Source of the DNA: a bacterium 1XD42-1
GTDB taxonomy: Bacteria; Bacillota; Clostridia; Oscillospirales; Ruminococcaceae
Direction of reading: 5' to 3'
Length of the DNA stretch: 64,000 nucleotides
Assembly (NCBI GenBank): GCA_003612625.1
Contig: RAZJ01000007.1
Location: 1-64,000 of the forward strand
Below the pieces are notes generated by a model. The model ran no database searches. It worked only from the letters and a program-made list of their open reading frames with translations, and was not told where the DNA came from. Of the stretch, positions 50,134 through 58,490 are shown in pieces (the first letter of the stretch is position 1; every line of letters starts with the position of its first letter). A program made the translations under genes and the position numbers.

Positions 50134-50691
50134 TTAACGGATTAACTGCATCCGCAACACAAGCTGTGTACAATACATTGTAAAATAATTGGAAAGCTCA
50201 CATCCATATCGGACAAATAAATTATCATTTTCCCGGCCGCTTAACCGCGCAAAAACCTTTCCAATGGCATTGGGATCTCCCGGCGCACTGCGTACCGATA
50301 ATATGTACTGGCTGAACACGGCATTATCTGTGATGCGCTCATAAACCTGAGGCGCATCCCGCCGTAAGCAGTCATAAAAACTGGACATAGCTGACTGGGC
50401 CACAATGGATGCCGGACATAAATCTTCCACAACCTGATTTACTACATAAGCAAATAATACACTGCGCTGGAGCAGGGTTGCACCGTCATCATAAGCGCCT
50501 ACGCCAAAATTTACAATTCCCCGATCCCCAGCGCTTAATTCTGCTGCAAACTGTGCTCCAAGCTGTTTGGCTTTTTCCATATTGCCATTTTGGGTTTCCC
50601 GCATGAAAGCGGTAGCTGCCCCCTCTGAGGAGTCAAACAATTCCGAAGGATCATTAGGCGCAATTTTCATATCGCTGTCGTCGTAAGGCAA
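50134..50691 (-). CDS. Conserved-looking cytoplasmic protein of unknown function
   Basis: 185 residues, soluble, mostly helical (LFDSSEGAATAFMRETQNG, KAKQLGAQFAAELSAGD, AIVAQSAMSSFYDCLRRD-like stretch). No signal peptide or motif I can name. It starts with TTG at 50691, about 8 bases after AAGGTGG; an ATG seven codons later has no good ribosome-binding site. It stands 36 bases downstream of the PHP phosphoesterase on the same strand and may share its transcript. Confidence 0.7.
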   Translation of the reverse strand: MPYDDSDMKIAPNDPSELFDSSEGAATAFMRETQNGNMEKAKQLGAQFAAELSAGDRGIVNFGVGAYDDGATLLQRSVLFAYVVNQVVEDLCPASIVAQSAMSSFYDCLRRDAPQVYERITDNAVFSQYILSVRSAPGDPNAIGKVFARLSGRENDNLFVRYGCELSNYFTMYCTQLVLRMQLIR

Positions 50692-50726
50692 TCAAGCCAC
50701 CACCTTTTTTATAGAAAGCAAAACAT

Positions 50727-51563
50727 TTATAAACTCCGGGATGCTGCCAAAGCAAAAATCCGTTCTAAGGCATCATCCTGTGTTGTACAAAATCCAACCG
50801 GACGGGGCAGGGAAGAATAAGCCCCATGAAAATCCGTCCCGCCAGTAGGAATTAAATGATAACGTTCAATGGTTTCTTCAATAATGGCAGTATCTTCTTC
50901 ACGCATCCGGGGGTAATGGTGTTCAATACCATCCAGCATCCCTTTTGCAGCCATATCTTTCATGGTTTCAATGGAATGATATACAGAAGGATGAGCCATA
51001 ACACAGACCCCGCCTGCTTTGCGGATACAAGCTGCCGTTTCCCAGACATCTAAATAAGTATGGGAAATTTTATAGCTTCCCCCATCCCCTAATAATTCCC
51101 GGTAAAGGCTGCCATAAATCTGATCCGTATACCCCATTTCAATCAGGGCGCGCATAATATGCACTTGATAAAGGCAGGTGGAATTTGCTGCATACAGCAT
51201 CACCTGTTCTTGGGAAACCGGGTAGTTTTCTGCTACTTTTTCTAAGCTTTTCCGGAAGGAACGGTCCCGGCTGGGGAGTATTTTTTTACATAAGGCATCC
51301 AGTATGCCAGGACGGGTGGGCAGGTAACAAAGAAGATGGACTTTGATTCCCCGCTGCATATCCATTGTAGAAAATTCCACACCAGGGATCACCATAATTC
51401 CTAACCGATCCCCTTCTGCAACAGCCCGTGATACCCCCGCTAAGGTATCATGATCTGTAATGGCAACCGCTTCTAAGCCAACTTGCTTTGCATAAGCCAC
51501 CAGTTCCTCCGGAGAAGAAGAACCGTCTGAACAATAGGTATGGCAATGGAGATCTGCTGTCAT
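50727..51563 (-). CDS. PHP-domain metal-dependent phosphoesterase
   Basis: 278 residues of the PHP family (relatives include YciV/RNase AM and histidinol phosphatases). Metal ligands are visible in MTADLHCHTYCSDGSSSPEE, LEAVAITDHDTLAG, VIPGVEFST, VCVMAHPSVYHS and the late IPTGGTDFHGAY. Such proteins remove 5' nucleotides from short RNAs or dephosphorylate small nucleotides such as pAp; which applies here is not decidable from motifs. Confidence 0.92.
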   Translation of the reverse strand: MTADLHCHTYCSDGSSSPEELVAYAKQVGLEAVAITDHDTLAGVSRAVAEGDRLGIMVIPGVEFSTMDMQRGIKVHLLCYLPTRPGILDALCKKILPSRDRSFRKSLEKVAENYPVSQEQVMLYAANSTCLYQVHIMRALIEMGYTDQIYGSLYRELLGDGGSYKISHTYLDVWETAACIRKAGGVCVMAHPSVYHSIETMKDMAAKGMLDGIEHHYPRMREEDTAIIEETIERYHLIPTGGTDFHGAYSSLPRPVGFCTTQDDALERIFALAASRSL

Positions 51564-51739
51564 TTTCCCGCTTCCTTCTATCTATCAGAATCACAAAACA
51601 GAGCAGTTACTGACTGTTTCCTTCTATATTATAACCGAAGCAATGGATCTGTGCAAGAACTTACGGAGGATTTCCGCGATTTTCTACAATATTTTTATGC
51701 AATCTTATCCATATTCCTAAAAATCATGTGCAAATAACA

Positions 51740-51788
51740 AAAATGTAATGCAAAGGATTTAATTGATTTCCCTTGCATTACATTTTAT
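51740..51788. terminator. Terminator of yebC
   Basis: AAAATGTAATGCAA (51740 on) and TTGCATTACATTTT (to 51786) form a long stem with A/T-runs at both ends, 17 bases past the yebC stop codon. Confidence 0.8.
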
Positions 51789-51804
51789 TACGGATTTTTA
51801 ATTT

Positions 51805-52548
51805 TTAATCTTCTTCGTCATCTTCTGGCGCATCCCAGTTGTGATAAACATTCTGCACATCATCATTATCGTCAAACATATCCAAAAGCTTCTGCATTTT
51901 CTCGGTTAAATCCGGATCATCTATTTTTACTTTTGTCATAGGGATATATTCTGCTTCTGCGGAATCATAAGTATATCCCATATTTGCTAATTGTCCAGCA
52001 ACTTTTGATACGTCATTGGGCTGTGTCATAACGGTAATCATGCCGTCCTCATATTGGAAATCCTCTGCGCCGGCTTCAAAAGCATCATCCATGGCTTTTT
52101 CTTCGTCAATTTTACCGTCTTCATTTTCAATATAAATCATGCCTTTCCGGTCAAACAAAAAAGCAACGCTTCCGTTCTGGCCCAGATTGCCGCCGCATTT
52201 ATCGAAATAATGGCGCAAATCTCCAGCAGTCCGGTTCCGGTTATCACTGAGGGTTTCTACAATGACAGCTACTCCGGCAGGCCCATAGCCTTCATACATA
52301 ATTTCCTCATAATTTTCCTTGCTGTCCCCAGCCTTTTTCAGCAGGCGTTCAATATTTTCATTTGGCACATTATTGGCCTTTGCCTTTGCAATCAAATCCC
52401 GGAGCTTGCTGTTGTTGTTGGGATCGGAACCGCCTTCTCTGGCAGCTACTGTAATTTCACGGCCAATTTTTGTAAAAATTTTTGCTCTGGCACCATCTGT
52501 TTTTTCTTTTTTGCGTTTGATATTTGCCCATTTGGAATGTCCGGACAT
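51805..52548 (-). CDS. yebC: YebC/PmpR-family (TACO1-like) translation/transcription factor
   Basis: 247 residues. MSGHSKWANIKRKKEKTDGARAKIFTKIGREITVAAREGG is diagnostic for the family. The middle GPAGVAVIVETLSDNRNRTAGDLR and the acidic C-terminus are also typical. YebC proteins were long annotated as transcription regulators; recent work on the family links them to relieving ribosome stalling at proline stretches. The gene sits 18 bases after a U32 peptidase and likely shares its transcript. Confidence 0.96.
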   Translation of the reverse strand: MSGHSKWANIKRKKEKTDGARAKIFTKIGREITVAAREGGSDPNNNSKLRDLIAKAKANNVPNENIERLLKKAGDSKENYEEIMYEGYGPAGVAVIVETLSDNRNRTAGDLRHYFDKCGGNLGQNGSVAFLFDRKGMIYIENEDGKIDEEKAMDDAFEAGAEDFQYEDGMITVMTQPNDVSKVAGQLANMGYTYDSAEAEYIPMTKVKIDDPDLTEKMQKLLDMFDDNDDVQNVYHNWDAPEDDEED

Positions 52549-52565
52549 AAAGATTCAACCTCTCT

Positions 52566-53804
52566 CTACGAATTTTCTTTGGTATGTTTTTCTATTTTGC
52601 AGCGCCGCAGCATAGAGCCTGCCGGGACTTGCCCCTGATAAGGCAGGCGGTAACGGCGCATGGCATGACAAGCACAATCGGTTTCCAAATTTTCTTCCAA
52701 ATCGAAAATTTGTGTAATGGGATAAGGATCCGGGGCCTGGCGGGGCAGTAACAATTCTGCGTTTTCCCCCGCGAAAAAACGGTTCCGGGCCATTACGGTC
52801 AAAAATCCATCTGCACAGCTTTCCACTGTGGCAATGACTTCCCATTCCCGGATATATCCTCCTGAATGCAGCACCTGCCCCGGCGTATCAAAATAAAAGC
52901 CTGTGGAATATTCCCGGTGGCTTACCTTGTGGACTTCTTCCAAAGTCCAGGCAGGGGGTTCAAAAGGTTCTCCGGCAGGAGTTCGGGCTAAAGCTTCCAA
53001 GGCTCCCCGGTACGCGCTGGTAACGGAAGCCGTATAATAAGCGGCTTTGGCCCGTCCTTCAATTTTAAAAGAAGAAATCCCTGCCTGTGCCAGCAGATCT
53101 AAATATTCGATCATACATAAATCTTTTGCATTTAAAAGATAACTTCCTTTTTCATCCTGGAAGATGGGGAAATATTCCCCCGGACGGGTTTCTTCCATTA
53201 AATAGTAGGACCAGCGGCAAGGCTGGGCACACTGGCCCCGGTTAGCATCCCGACCCGTTAAATAATTGCTGATCAGGCACCGGCCGGAAACAGACATGCA
53301 CATGGAACCGTGAACAAAAGCTTCCAGCTCCAGGGAAGAAGGTGTTTTCTCCCGGATGCGCCGGATTTCTTCCAAAGGCAGCTCCCGGGCCAATACAACA
53401 CGTTTGGCCCCCATCCGGTGCAGCTCCACAGCAGTCCGCCAGTTTACAATTCCCGTCTGTGTAGAAGCATGAAGCTCCATTTGGGGCAGGATTTCACGGG
53501 CCAATGACAACACGCCTACATCCGCTACAATCAAAGCATCTATGCCGGCGCTGCCAGCAAAATGTAAAAATTCCGGCAGGCAGTCCATTTCTTCATTGGT
53601 AGGCAGCGTATTGCAGCAGAGATATACCTTTACCCCATTTTCATGGGCAAAACCAACAGCCCGGATCAGCATATCCTGATCAAATACAGCGCCCTGGCGC
53701 ATTCCAAAGGCGCCGCTTCCCAGATAGACCGCATCTGCGCCATAAGCGACAGCCGCTTCCAGGCTTTCCTGGCAGCCTGCCGGCGAAAGCAATTCTGGTA
53801 TCAC
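52566..53804 (-). CDS. U32-family peptidase / tRNA hydroxylation-type protein
   Basis: 412 residues. The U32 signature occurs as ELEAFVHGSMCMSVSGRCLIS; other family blocks are ELLSPAGCQESLEAAVAYGADAVYLG, TQTGIVNWRTAVELHRMGAKRVVLARE, the cysteine region RGQCAQPCRWSYYL and SFKIEGRAKAAYY. The family includes collagenase-like proteins and TrhP (YegQ), which hydroxylates tRNA uridine 34. The length and Cys pattern fit the TrhP-like group. Translation starts with GTG behind GAGGAGG. Confidence 0.9.
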   Translation of the reverse strand: MIPELLSPAGCQESLEAAVAYGADAVYLGSGAFGMRQGAVFDQDMLIRAVGFAHENGVKVYLCCNTLPTNEEMDCLPEFLHFAGSAGIDALIVADVGVLSLAREILPQMELHASTQTGIVNWRTAVELHRMGAKRVVLARELPLEEIRRIREKTPSSLELEAFVHGSMCMSVSGRCLISNYLTGRDANRGQCAQPCRWSYYLMEETRPGEYFPIFQDEKGSYLLNAKDLCMIEYLDLLAQAGISSFKIEGRAKAAYYTASVTSAYRGALEALARTPAGEPFEPPAWTLEEVHKVSHREYSTGFYFDTPGQVLHSGGYIREWEVIATVESCADGFLTVMARNRFFAGENAELLLPRQAPDPYPITQIFDLEENLETDCACHAMRRYRLPYQGQVPAGSMLRRCKIEKHTKENS

Positions 53805-53836
53805 ACAATCCTCCTCTGATTCTGATCTTTCATAGG

Positions 53837-53866
53837 AAAGGCCGCCGGAATACCGGCGGCCTTTTC
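53837..53866 (-). terminator. mltG terminator? stem between mltG and the U32 gene
   Basis: AAAGGCCGCCGG and CCGGCGGCCTTT form a perfect 12-bp stem around TATT. It lies 19 bases after the mltG stop codon. On the minus strand only CCTAT follows, so the poly-U part is short. Confidence 0.75.
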
Positions 53867-53882
53867 CGCCGCTTGTTTCGTA

Positions 53883-55724
53883 CTATTGTCCTGCTGTTTC
53901 GTTTTCTTCCTGAGGCCCAATGCCAGTGCCTACACCGTGGGCGTCACCCAGTTCCAAAACTTTGGCAACATTTGCATCATGTTCCGCCTGGGTAGCCGCA
54001 TAATAAGTTTTTCCATCCTTATCGGCTACAAAGTAATAGTATTGTGTTTCCGCTGGTTCTAATGCGGCGCGGATGGCATTCATGCCCGGGTTACAGATGG
54101 GGCCCGTAGGCAGTCCGTCGCAGGCATAAGTGTTATAAGCGTCATAGATATACTGGTTGGGATCATTTTCTGCCTTTTGTCCCTGCTGCCCGCCTAAGAA
54201 GGGCTTCAAATCATTTTCCACATAGAATACCGTAACGTCAGATTGCAGCTTCGGCATTTGGCCGCTGGCGATCCGGTTGTGGAATACAGAAGAAACTCGC
54301 TTCATATCGTCATCATTTGCCACTTCTTTTTGGATGATGGATGCCATTGTGATCACTTCATCCAGGGTCATTCCCGAATTTTCAACTTTTTTCAGCAGGT
54401 CGTCATCAAACTTATTATTAAAGTTGACGAAGAACTTCTGGACTACGGTGCTGACGTCTTCATCCTCCGTAAAGGTATAGGTATCCGGGAAAAGATACCC
54501 TTCCAAACGGCGGTAACGTTCTTTTTTATCCGGGATTTCCTTGAGGAAATCAAAGGCCCAGGGGAGTTCATCCTGCTCCAGGAATTTATAAAAATCCTCC
54601 GCAGAACAAACCTTATTTTTTTCCAGACGTTCCGCAATTTCCCGCATGGTCATCCCTTCATAGAAGATGACAGAAACTTCAACCTGTTCTTTTACGACTG
54701 TCCGCAGGCGGGTCATAATCTGGTCATAGCTCATATTGCTGTTTAATTCATAGGTGCCCGGAATATAGCCTTCATTTTTCTTTTTCAAAGTGGCATAAAG
54801 CTGGAAGGTTAAAGGCTGTGTAATAACGCCTTTTTCTTTCAGCAGGGAAGCCACCTCCGAAATGCTGTCGGTTTCCGGCAGAGTAAAGGTTAATTCTTTA
54901 TCCGGCTTATTCAGGCCAAATAAATCTCCTGCCGAATTTAAAGCAAAAAATGCCAGGAAAGCGGATACGCCTAAAGCGGCAGCCAGTACAAGCAGGGCCT
55001 TTGTCCAGCGTCCTAACCCGCTTAAAGGGCCGTCATGAATTTCTTCCTCATCCTCGTCATCCCCATCATCCGGATCGGGCTCAGGAGGCAGCGGTTCATT
55101 TCCCCGGGGCGGGCGGGGCGGCACAACCCCTTGGGTATAGAATTTACTGTCGTCAATACGGACTTGGAAATTCCCCCGGCGGCTGTTCTGGGAAGAAGAC
55201 CGGTTTTGTACCATTTGGGCCTCAAAAACCGGCGGCTGTGTCTGGCGCAGGGGGGGCTGGCTGCTGTAAGGGCGCTGTGGCTGGGGAGCCTGTCCATAGG
55301 CCCCCTGGGAAGGGTACTGCTGGGATGCCTGGCCGCCATAAGCCCCTTGGGAAGGGCGCTGCTGGGGCGCCTGCGCCCTGTAAGAAGCCTGAGAAGGGCG
55401 CTGTTGGGATGCCTGGCCATAAGCCCCCTGGGAAGGGCGCTGTTGGGATGCCTGGCCATAAGCCCCCTGGGAAGGGCGCTGTTGGGATGCCTGGCCATAA
55501 GCCCCCTGGGAAGGGCGCTGTTGGGATGCCTGGCCATAAGCCCCCTGGGAAGGGCGCTGTTGGGATGCCTGGCCATAAGCCCCTTGGGAAGGGCGCTGCT
55601 GGGATGTGCCGGCCCCATAAGCGGCTGGCTGCTGGGCGGCCCCTACAACTTGACGAGGCTGTGGTTCGGGATCGTCAAGTTTGAAATTCTGAATCAGGCT
55701 TTCAAACTCATCTTGATAGCTCAT
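53883..55724 (-). CDS. mltG: MltG-type endolytic transglycosylase with a repeat-rich cytoplasmic tail
   Basis: 613 residues; typical MltG has about 340-380. Residues 1 to about 235 are cytoplasmic and low in complexity, with five identical copies of GAYGQASQQRPSQ plus degenerate ones. A single transmembrane helix (ALLVLAAALGVSAFLAFFAL) follows. The C-terminal part has the LysM-like YceG subdomain and the catalytic region VITMASIIQKEVANDDDMKRVSSVF (Glu of QKE) and YNTYACDGLPTGPICNPG. MltG cleaves nascent glycan strands and sets their length. The added tail could bind division or wall-synthesis partners. Followed by a stem-loop. Confidence 0.93.
   Translation of the reverse strand: MSYQDEFESLIQNFKLDDPEPQPRQVVGAAQQPAAYGAGTSQQRPSQGAYGQASQQRPSQGAYGQASQQRPSQGAYGQASQQRPSQGAYGQASQQRPSQGAYGQASQQRPSQASYRAQAPQQRPSQGAYGGQASQQYPSQGAYGQAPQPQRPYSSQPPLRQTQPPVFEAQMVQNRSSSQNSRRGNFQVRIDDSKFYTQGVVPPRPPRGNEPLPPEPDPDDGDDEDEEEIHDGPLSGLGRWTKALLVLAAALGVSAFLAFFALNSAGDLFGLNKPDKELTFTLPETDSISEVASLLKEKGVITQPLTFQLYATLKKKNEGYIPGTYELNSNMSYDQIMTRLRTVVKEQVEVSVIFYEGMTMREIAERLEKNKVCSAEDFYKFLEQDELPWAFDFLKEIPDKKERYRRLEGYLFPDTYTFTEDEDVSTVVQKFFVNFNNKFDDDLLKKVENSGMTLDEVITMASIIQKEVANDDDMKRVSSVFHNRIASGQMPKLQSDVTVFYVENDLKPFLGGQQGQKAENDPNQYIYDAYNTYACDGLPTGPICNPGMNAIRAALEPAETQYYYFVADKDGKTYYAATQAEHDANVAKVLELGDAHGVGTGIGPQEENETAGQ
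55411..55605. repeat. Five 39-bp tandem repeats inside mltG
   Basis: GCCTGGCCATAA recurs at 55411, 55450, 55489, 55528 and 55567, exactly 39 bp apart, with almost identical sequence between. Each unit encodes GAYGQASQQRPSQ. Near-identity at DNA level implies recent expansion and likely copy-number variation between strains. Confidence 0.95.
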
Positions 55725-56076
55725 TTGTCCTCCTTACGAAAATCCCACTGAAAAACAGGGAAAGCGGAATTTTAGGTAAGCCTGTCCCAATTCCAAAAAT
55801 TGATTTTGCAATGGGACTTTAAGATTTCCGGTATTTTTCCGAAAGGGAAAAGAAATACAGATATATACTATATAATACCGCAATCCGTCATAATAATCAA
55901 ATCCTTCCGGCCAATTTCAACGAAAAATTTTCCCTTCTGTGCCTGGGCAGGTTTGTGCGGGATGACGGTTTGGCAAAATTGTAACCACTCTCATGAAAAA
56001 CGCATAGGATAGCATCAAAGGGGCGGCCAGCCAGCCAAAAAGCCCCGGATTATTCAGAAACGAGGTGTATTTCCAC

Positions 56077-56361
56077 ATGTGTAATAATTGCTGTGGATGC
56101 AACAACTGCTGTGAATGTAATAACAACTGCTGCGAATGCAATACTTGCTGCGGATGCAATGGGGGATGCAACGGGGGATGCAATGGAGGATGTACAACAA
56201 CACCTTCCTGTTGCTGCGGGACGAATAATTGCTGCTGCTGTTGCTGCGGGAATGGCAACGGGTTTGGCAATGGCTTTGGATTTGGCGGCGGATATGGCGG
56301 CACAAACTGGATTTGGATTTTGCTGTTGATTATTATTATTTTCGGATGTGGCTGCTGCTAA
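56077..56361 (+). CDS. Cysteine-rich small protein with a C-terminal hydrophobic anchor
   Basis: 94 residues of which about a third are Cys, in runs such as CNNCCGCNNCCEC, CNTCCGCNGGCNGGC and NNCCCCCCGNGNG. A Gly/Phe stretch (GFGNGFGFGGGYGG) and a hydrophobic end (NWIWILLLIIIIFGCGCC) follow. The tail resembles small spore-associated proteins of the YjcZ kind in Firmicutes, so a spore-coat or metal-binding role is likely but unproven. I chose this strand and the ATG at 56077 because GAGGTG lies 9 bases upstream and a good terminator follows; a GTG four codons earlier is possible. The 350 bases before it hold no other feature I can support. Confidence 0.8.
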   Translation: MCNNCCGCNNCCECNNNCCECNTCCGCNGGCNGGCNGGCTTTPSCCCGTNNCCCCCCGNGNGFGNGFGFGGGYGGTNWIWILLLIIIIFGCGCC

Positions 56362-56404
56362 TCTAAAAACATAGGGAACTGCCCGGCAGGAATCCCAAGA
56401 ACAA

Positions 56405-56450
56405 AACAGAGGGGCTATTGGCTTTTTCAGCCACAGCCCCCTGTTTTTTT
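56405..56450. terminator. Terminator between the Cys-rich gene and the cyclo-ligase gene
   Basis: AACAG, GGGGCT and TGGCT on one side pair with AGCCA, AGCCCC and CTGTT on the other around TTTTC; a seven-T run follows on the plus strand. Confidence 0.85.
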
Positions 56451-57042
56451 ATGGTTTCTGGCATGTATGCAGCCGTTTTTCTGTTACCACAAGATCAACT
56501 GATATATCATGCTGGCCATGCCAAAGCTGGAACCGCATATTGCCAGCATATACGATACCGATTTTAGGCCCCGGGAACCGGGAAAGAAACCGGTCATAAT
56601 ACCCTGCGCCATATCCCAAACGGAATCCCTCCCGGTCATAAGCAAGGGCAGGGACAATACAAAGGCACTGGTTAAAATCCGTTAATTTCCGGCACCGTTC
56701 CGGAAGGGGTTCTAATACGCCAAAAGTCCGGGGCGCCAGATCCTCCAGGGAACGGATGCAGTAAAATTCCATATAACGGCTGCCTTCTATGCAGCGGGGC
56801 ACTGCAACCTGTTTCCCATCGGCCAAGGCTGCCTCAATGAGCTGGAAAGTATCCACTTCAATAGGCGTTGATACATAGGTAAGGATCGTTCGGCAGGAGC
56901 TGTATTCCCGCAGGCTGGTAACGCGCCGGAAAATTTTCTGATCCATTTCCGCCTTTTGCCCGGACGGAAGCCTTTTGCGCCAATTTTTAATTTCTTTCCG
57001 GAGCCGCTGTTTCAGCGGCCGTATATCTACCCCCGGGGGCAC
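56449..57042 (-). CDS. 5-formyltetrahydrofolate cyclo-ligase family protein
   Basis: 197 residues. It converts 5-formyl-THF to 5,10-methenyl-THF with ATP. Family features: LRKEIKNWRKRLPSGQK at the N-terminus, ILTYVSTPIEVDTFQLIEAAL, the substrate/ATP region VPRCIEGSRYMEFY, and the Mg/ATP loop GFRLGYGAGYYDRFLSRF. It starts with GTG at 57042 inside the end of the DJ-1 gene (16-base overlap), so it is co-translated with that gene. Confidence 0.92.
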   Translation of the reverse strand: MPPGVDIRPLKQRLRKEIKNWRKRLPSGQKAEMDQKIFRRVTSLREYSSCRTILTYVSTPIEVDTFQLIEAALADGKQVAVPRCIEGSRYMEFYCIRSLEDLAPRTFGVLEPLPERCRKLTDFNQCLCIVPALAYDREGFRLGYGAGYYDRFLSRFPGPKIGIVYAGNMRFQLWHGQHDISVDLVVTEKRLHTCQKP

Positions 57043-57572
57043 TGAAGGCTCTCACTTAATTTTTGAGATGTTTCCCGGCCCTGCAAAACCTCTGCCAGCT
57101 TCAGGCCAAATTCCAACGCAACACCCATTCCCCGGGCTGTAATCCATTTCCCGTCCACGCAGACAGATTCCCCGGTGGGGTTTGCCCCTGCCAGTTCATC
57201 CTCAAAACCTGGGAAACAGGTGGCATTGCGGCCTTTCAGCAGTCCCATATGGCCCAGTACGGAAGGGGCGGCACAAATGGCAGCTACCCACAGCCCGTTT
57301 TCAGCCGCATATTTTACCGCGGAAAGGACGGTTTGGGAAGCTTCCAGATTCCGGGTTCCCGGCATTCCGCCAGGCAGAACCACCATTTCCAGCCCGTCAT
57401 ATGTTACTTCTGCTTCTGTTATGTCACTGGTAATGGGGATTTTATGGGCGCCGGTAATGGTTTTGCTGCCTACGCCTACGGTTTTCACTTCACAGCCTGC
57501 CCGCCGTAAAACATCTACTGGTGTCAGAGCTTCAATTTCTTCACAGCCATTGGCAAGGAATACATAAATCAT
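57027..57572 (-). CDS. DJ-1/PfpI (YajL-like) family protein
   Basis: 181 residues. The reactive Cys sits in a nucleophile elbow, WVAAICAAPSVLGHMGLL (near 100), and the acidic partner is in the N-terminal ANGCEEIEALTPVDVLRRAG. VVLPGGMPGTRNL is typical. Members act as chaperones or glyoxalase/deglycase-type detoxifying enzymes; the biochemical role is debated. It overlaps the folate cyclo-ligase gene, with the acyltransferase gene 24 bases upstream. Confidence 0.92.
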   Translation of the reverse strand: MIYVFLANGCEEIEALTPVDVLRRAGCEVKTVGVGSKTITGAHKIPITSDITEAEVTYDGLEMVVLPGGMPGTRNLEASQTVLSAVKYAAENGLWVAAICAAPSVLGHMGLLKGRNATCFPGFEDELAGANPTGESVCVDGKWITARGMGVALEFGLKLAEVLQGRETSQKLSESLQCPRG

Positions 57573-57596
57573 TTTTTGCTTTCCTCTCTTTCCGGA

Positions 57597-58475
57597 TTAG
57601 TCCAGCACTAAGTTAATATAAGGGTCTTGCTGTTCCCCTTCCCGTACCATCTGCTTATACTGCATATCATACCAGTATGCCATTGCCAGAGGGGAGCGCT
57701 CCAGAGGGAAGGAACAGTCCATATTCATTGGCAGGCGCAGGGCATATTCCCTAGCATGGTATTTTTCATGGAGAATCCCCAAAGCATCTTCCGGTGACAT
57801 GCCGTCCAGGGCTAATTCCCGCACCCGGATCAAATCCCCTTCATTATGACATACGGCAACAGCCCGCCTGTCATGGGCAGACAGCAGCAGGGTTTCCCCG
57901 CCTAACATGGCAGTTTCTGCCATGCGGTATGCCAAAGCTTCGCCGCCCCAGCGGACAAACATAAAACGTCCGGCAAATGCAGCTTCCCGGATCTGGCTGA
58001 ATTCTTCCTGGGAAGCTTCACTGATACAAAAGCTGTCTGTAAAAGGCGGAATATGGGATTCATCCAGCAGGGCAGAACCAATAAAGAATTCTGATTCAAA
58101 GCCCCGCTTTTGATAAAAGTTAAATAATTCTCCTTTTGCCGGAGAAAGGACGGATAAACGGACGCCATTTTTCCGCAGGTAATCATGCGTATATTCCAAA
58201 AGCTTTGTGCTGATGCCCCGCCCGCGGTAACGGGGATCGGTTGCAACAGCATAAATATACCGTCCATTCAGGGTCATCCCATCCTTGGTAACAACGCTCA
58301 TTGGCAGCAGGGACAGCATGGAAACCGGTTTATCCCCATCAATGAATACAAGCATATGCTGTGAAATATTATAATGATCCAAAAAAAATGCTACATATTC
58401 ATTGCTGTCGCCAAAACAATCATGCCAAAGATCTTTAATATTGTCCCGCATGGTTTCATCGGCAAATCGGATCAT
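57597..58475 (-). CDS. GNAT acetyltransferase, Eis-like
   Basis: 292 residues. The N-terminal GNAT core has FIDGDKPVSMLSLLPM, GRYIYAVATDPRYRGRGISTKLLEY (RGRGIS binds acetyl-CoA) and ELFNFYQKRGFE. A second, sterol-carrier-like half follows as in Eis proteins. The ATG at 58475 has GAGGTG 6 bases before it; a GTG three codons earlier is in frame. It lies 15 bases after the DUF2156 gene, so the two acyltransferase-fold proteins are made together. Confidence 0.85.
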   Translation of the reverse strand: MIRFADETMRDNIKDLWHDCFGDSNEYVAFFLDHYNISQHMLVFIDGDKPVSMLSLLPMSVVTKDGMTLNGRYIYAVATDPRYRGRGISTKLLEYTHDYLRKNGVRLSVLSPAKGELFNFYQKRGFESEFFIGSALLDESHIPPFTDSFCISEASQEEFSQIREAAFAGRFMFVRWGGEALAYRMAETAMLGGETLLLSAHDRRAVAVCHNEGDLIRVRELALDGMSPEDALGILHEKYHAREYALRLPMNMDCSFPLERSPLAMAYWYDMQYKQMVREGEQQDPYINLVLD

Positions 58476-58490
58476 AAAAAACACCTCGGT

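Noticed and set aside
55411-55605. Regular 39-bp repeats resembling a CRISPR array
   Set aside because: There are no unique spacers; the whole unit repeats and stays in the mltG reading frame.
55035-55751. 238-codon plus-strand frame with a repeated SPLGRALLGCLA motif
   Set aside because: The periodicity only mirrors the 39-bp repeats of mltG on the other strand; mltG has conserved domains.
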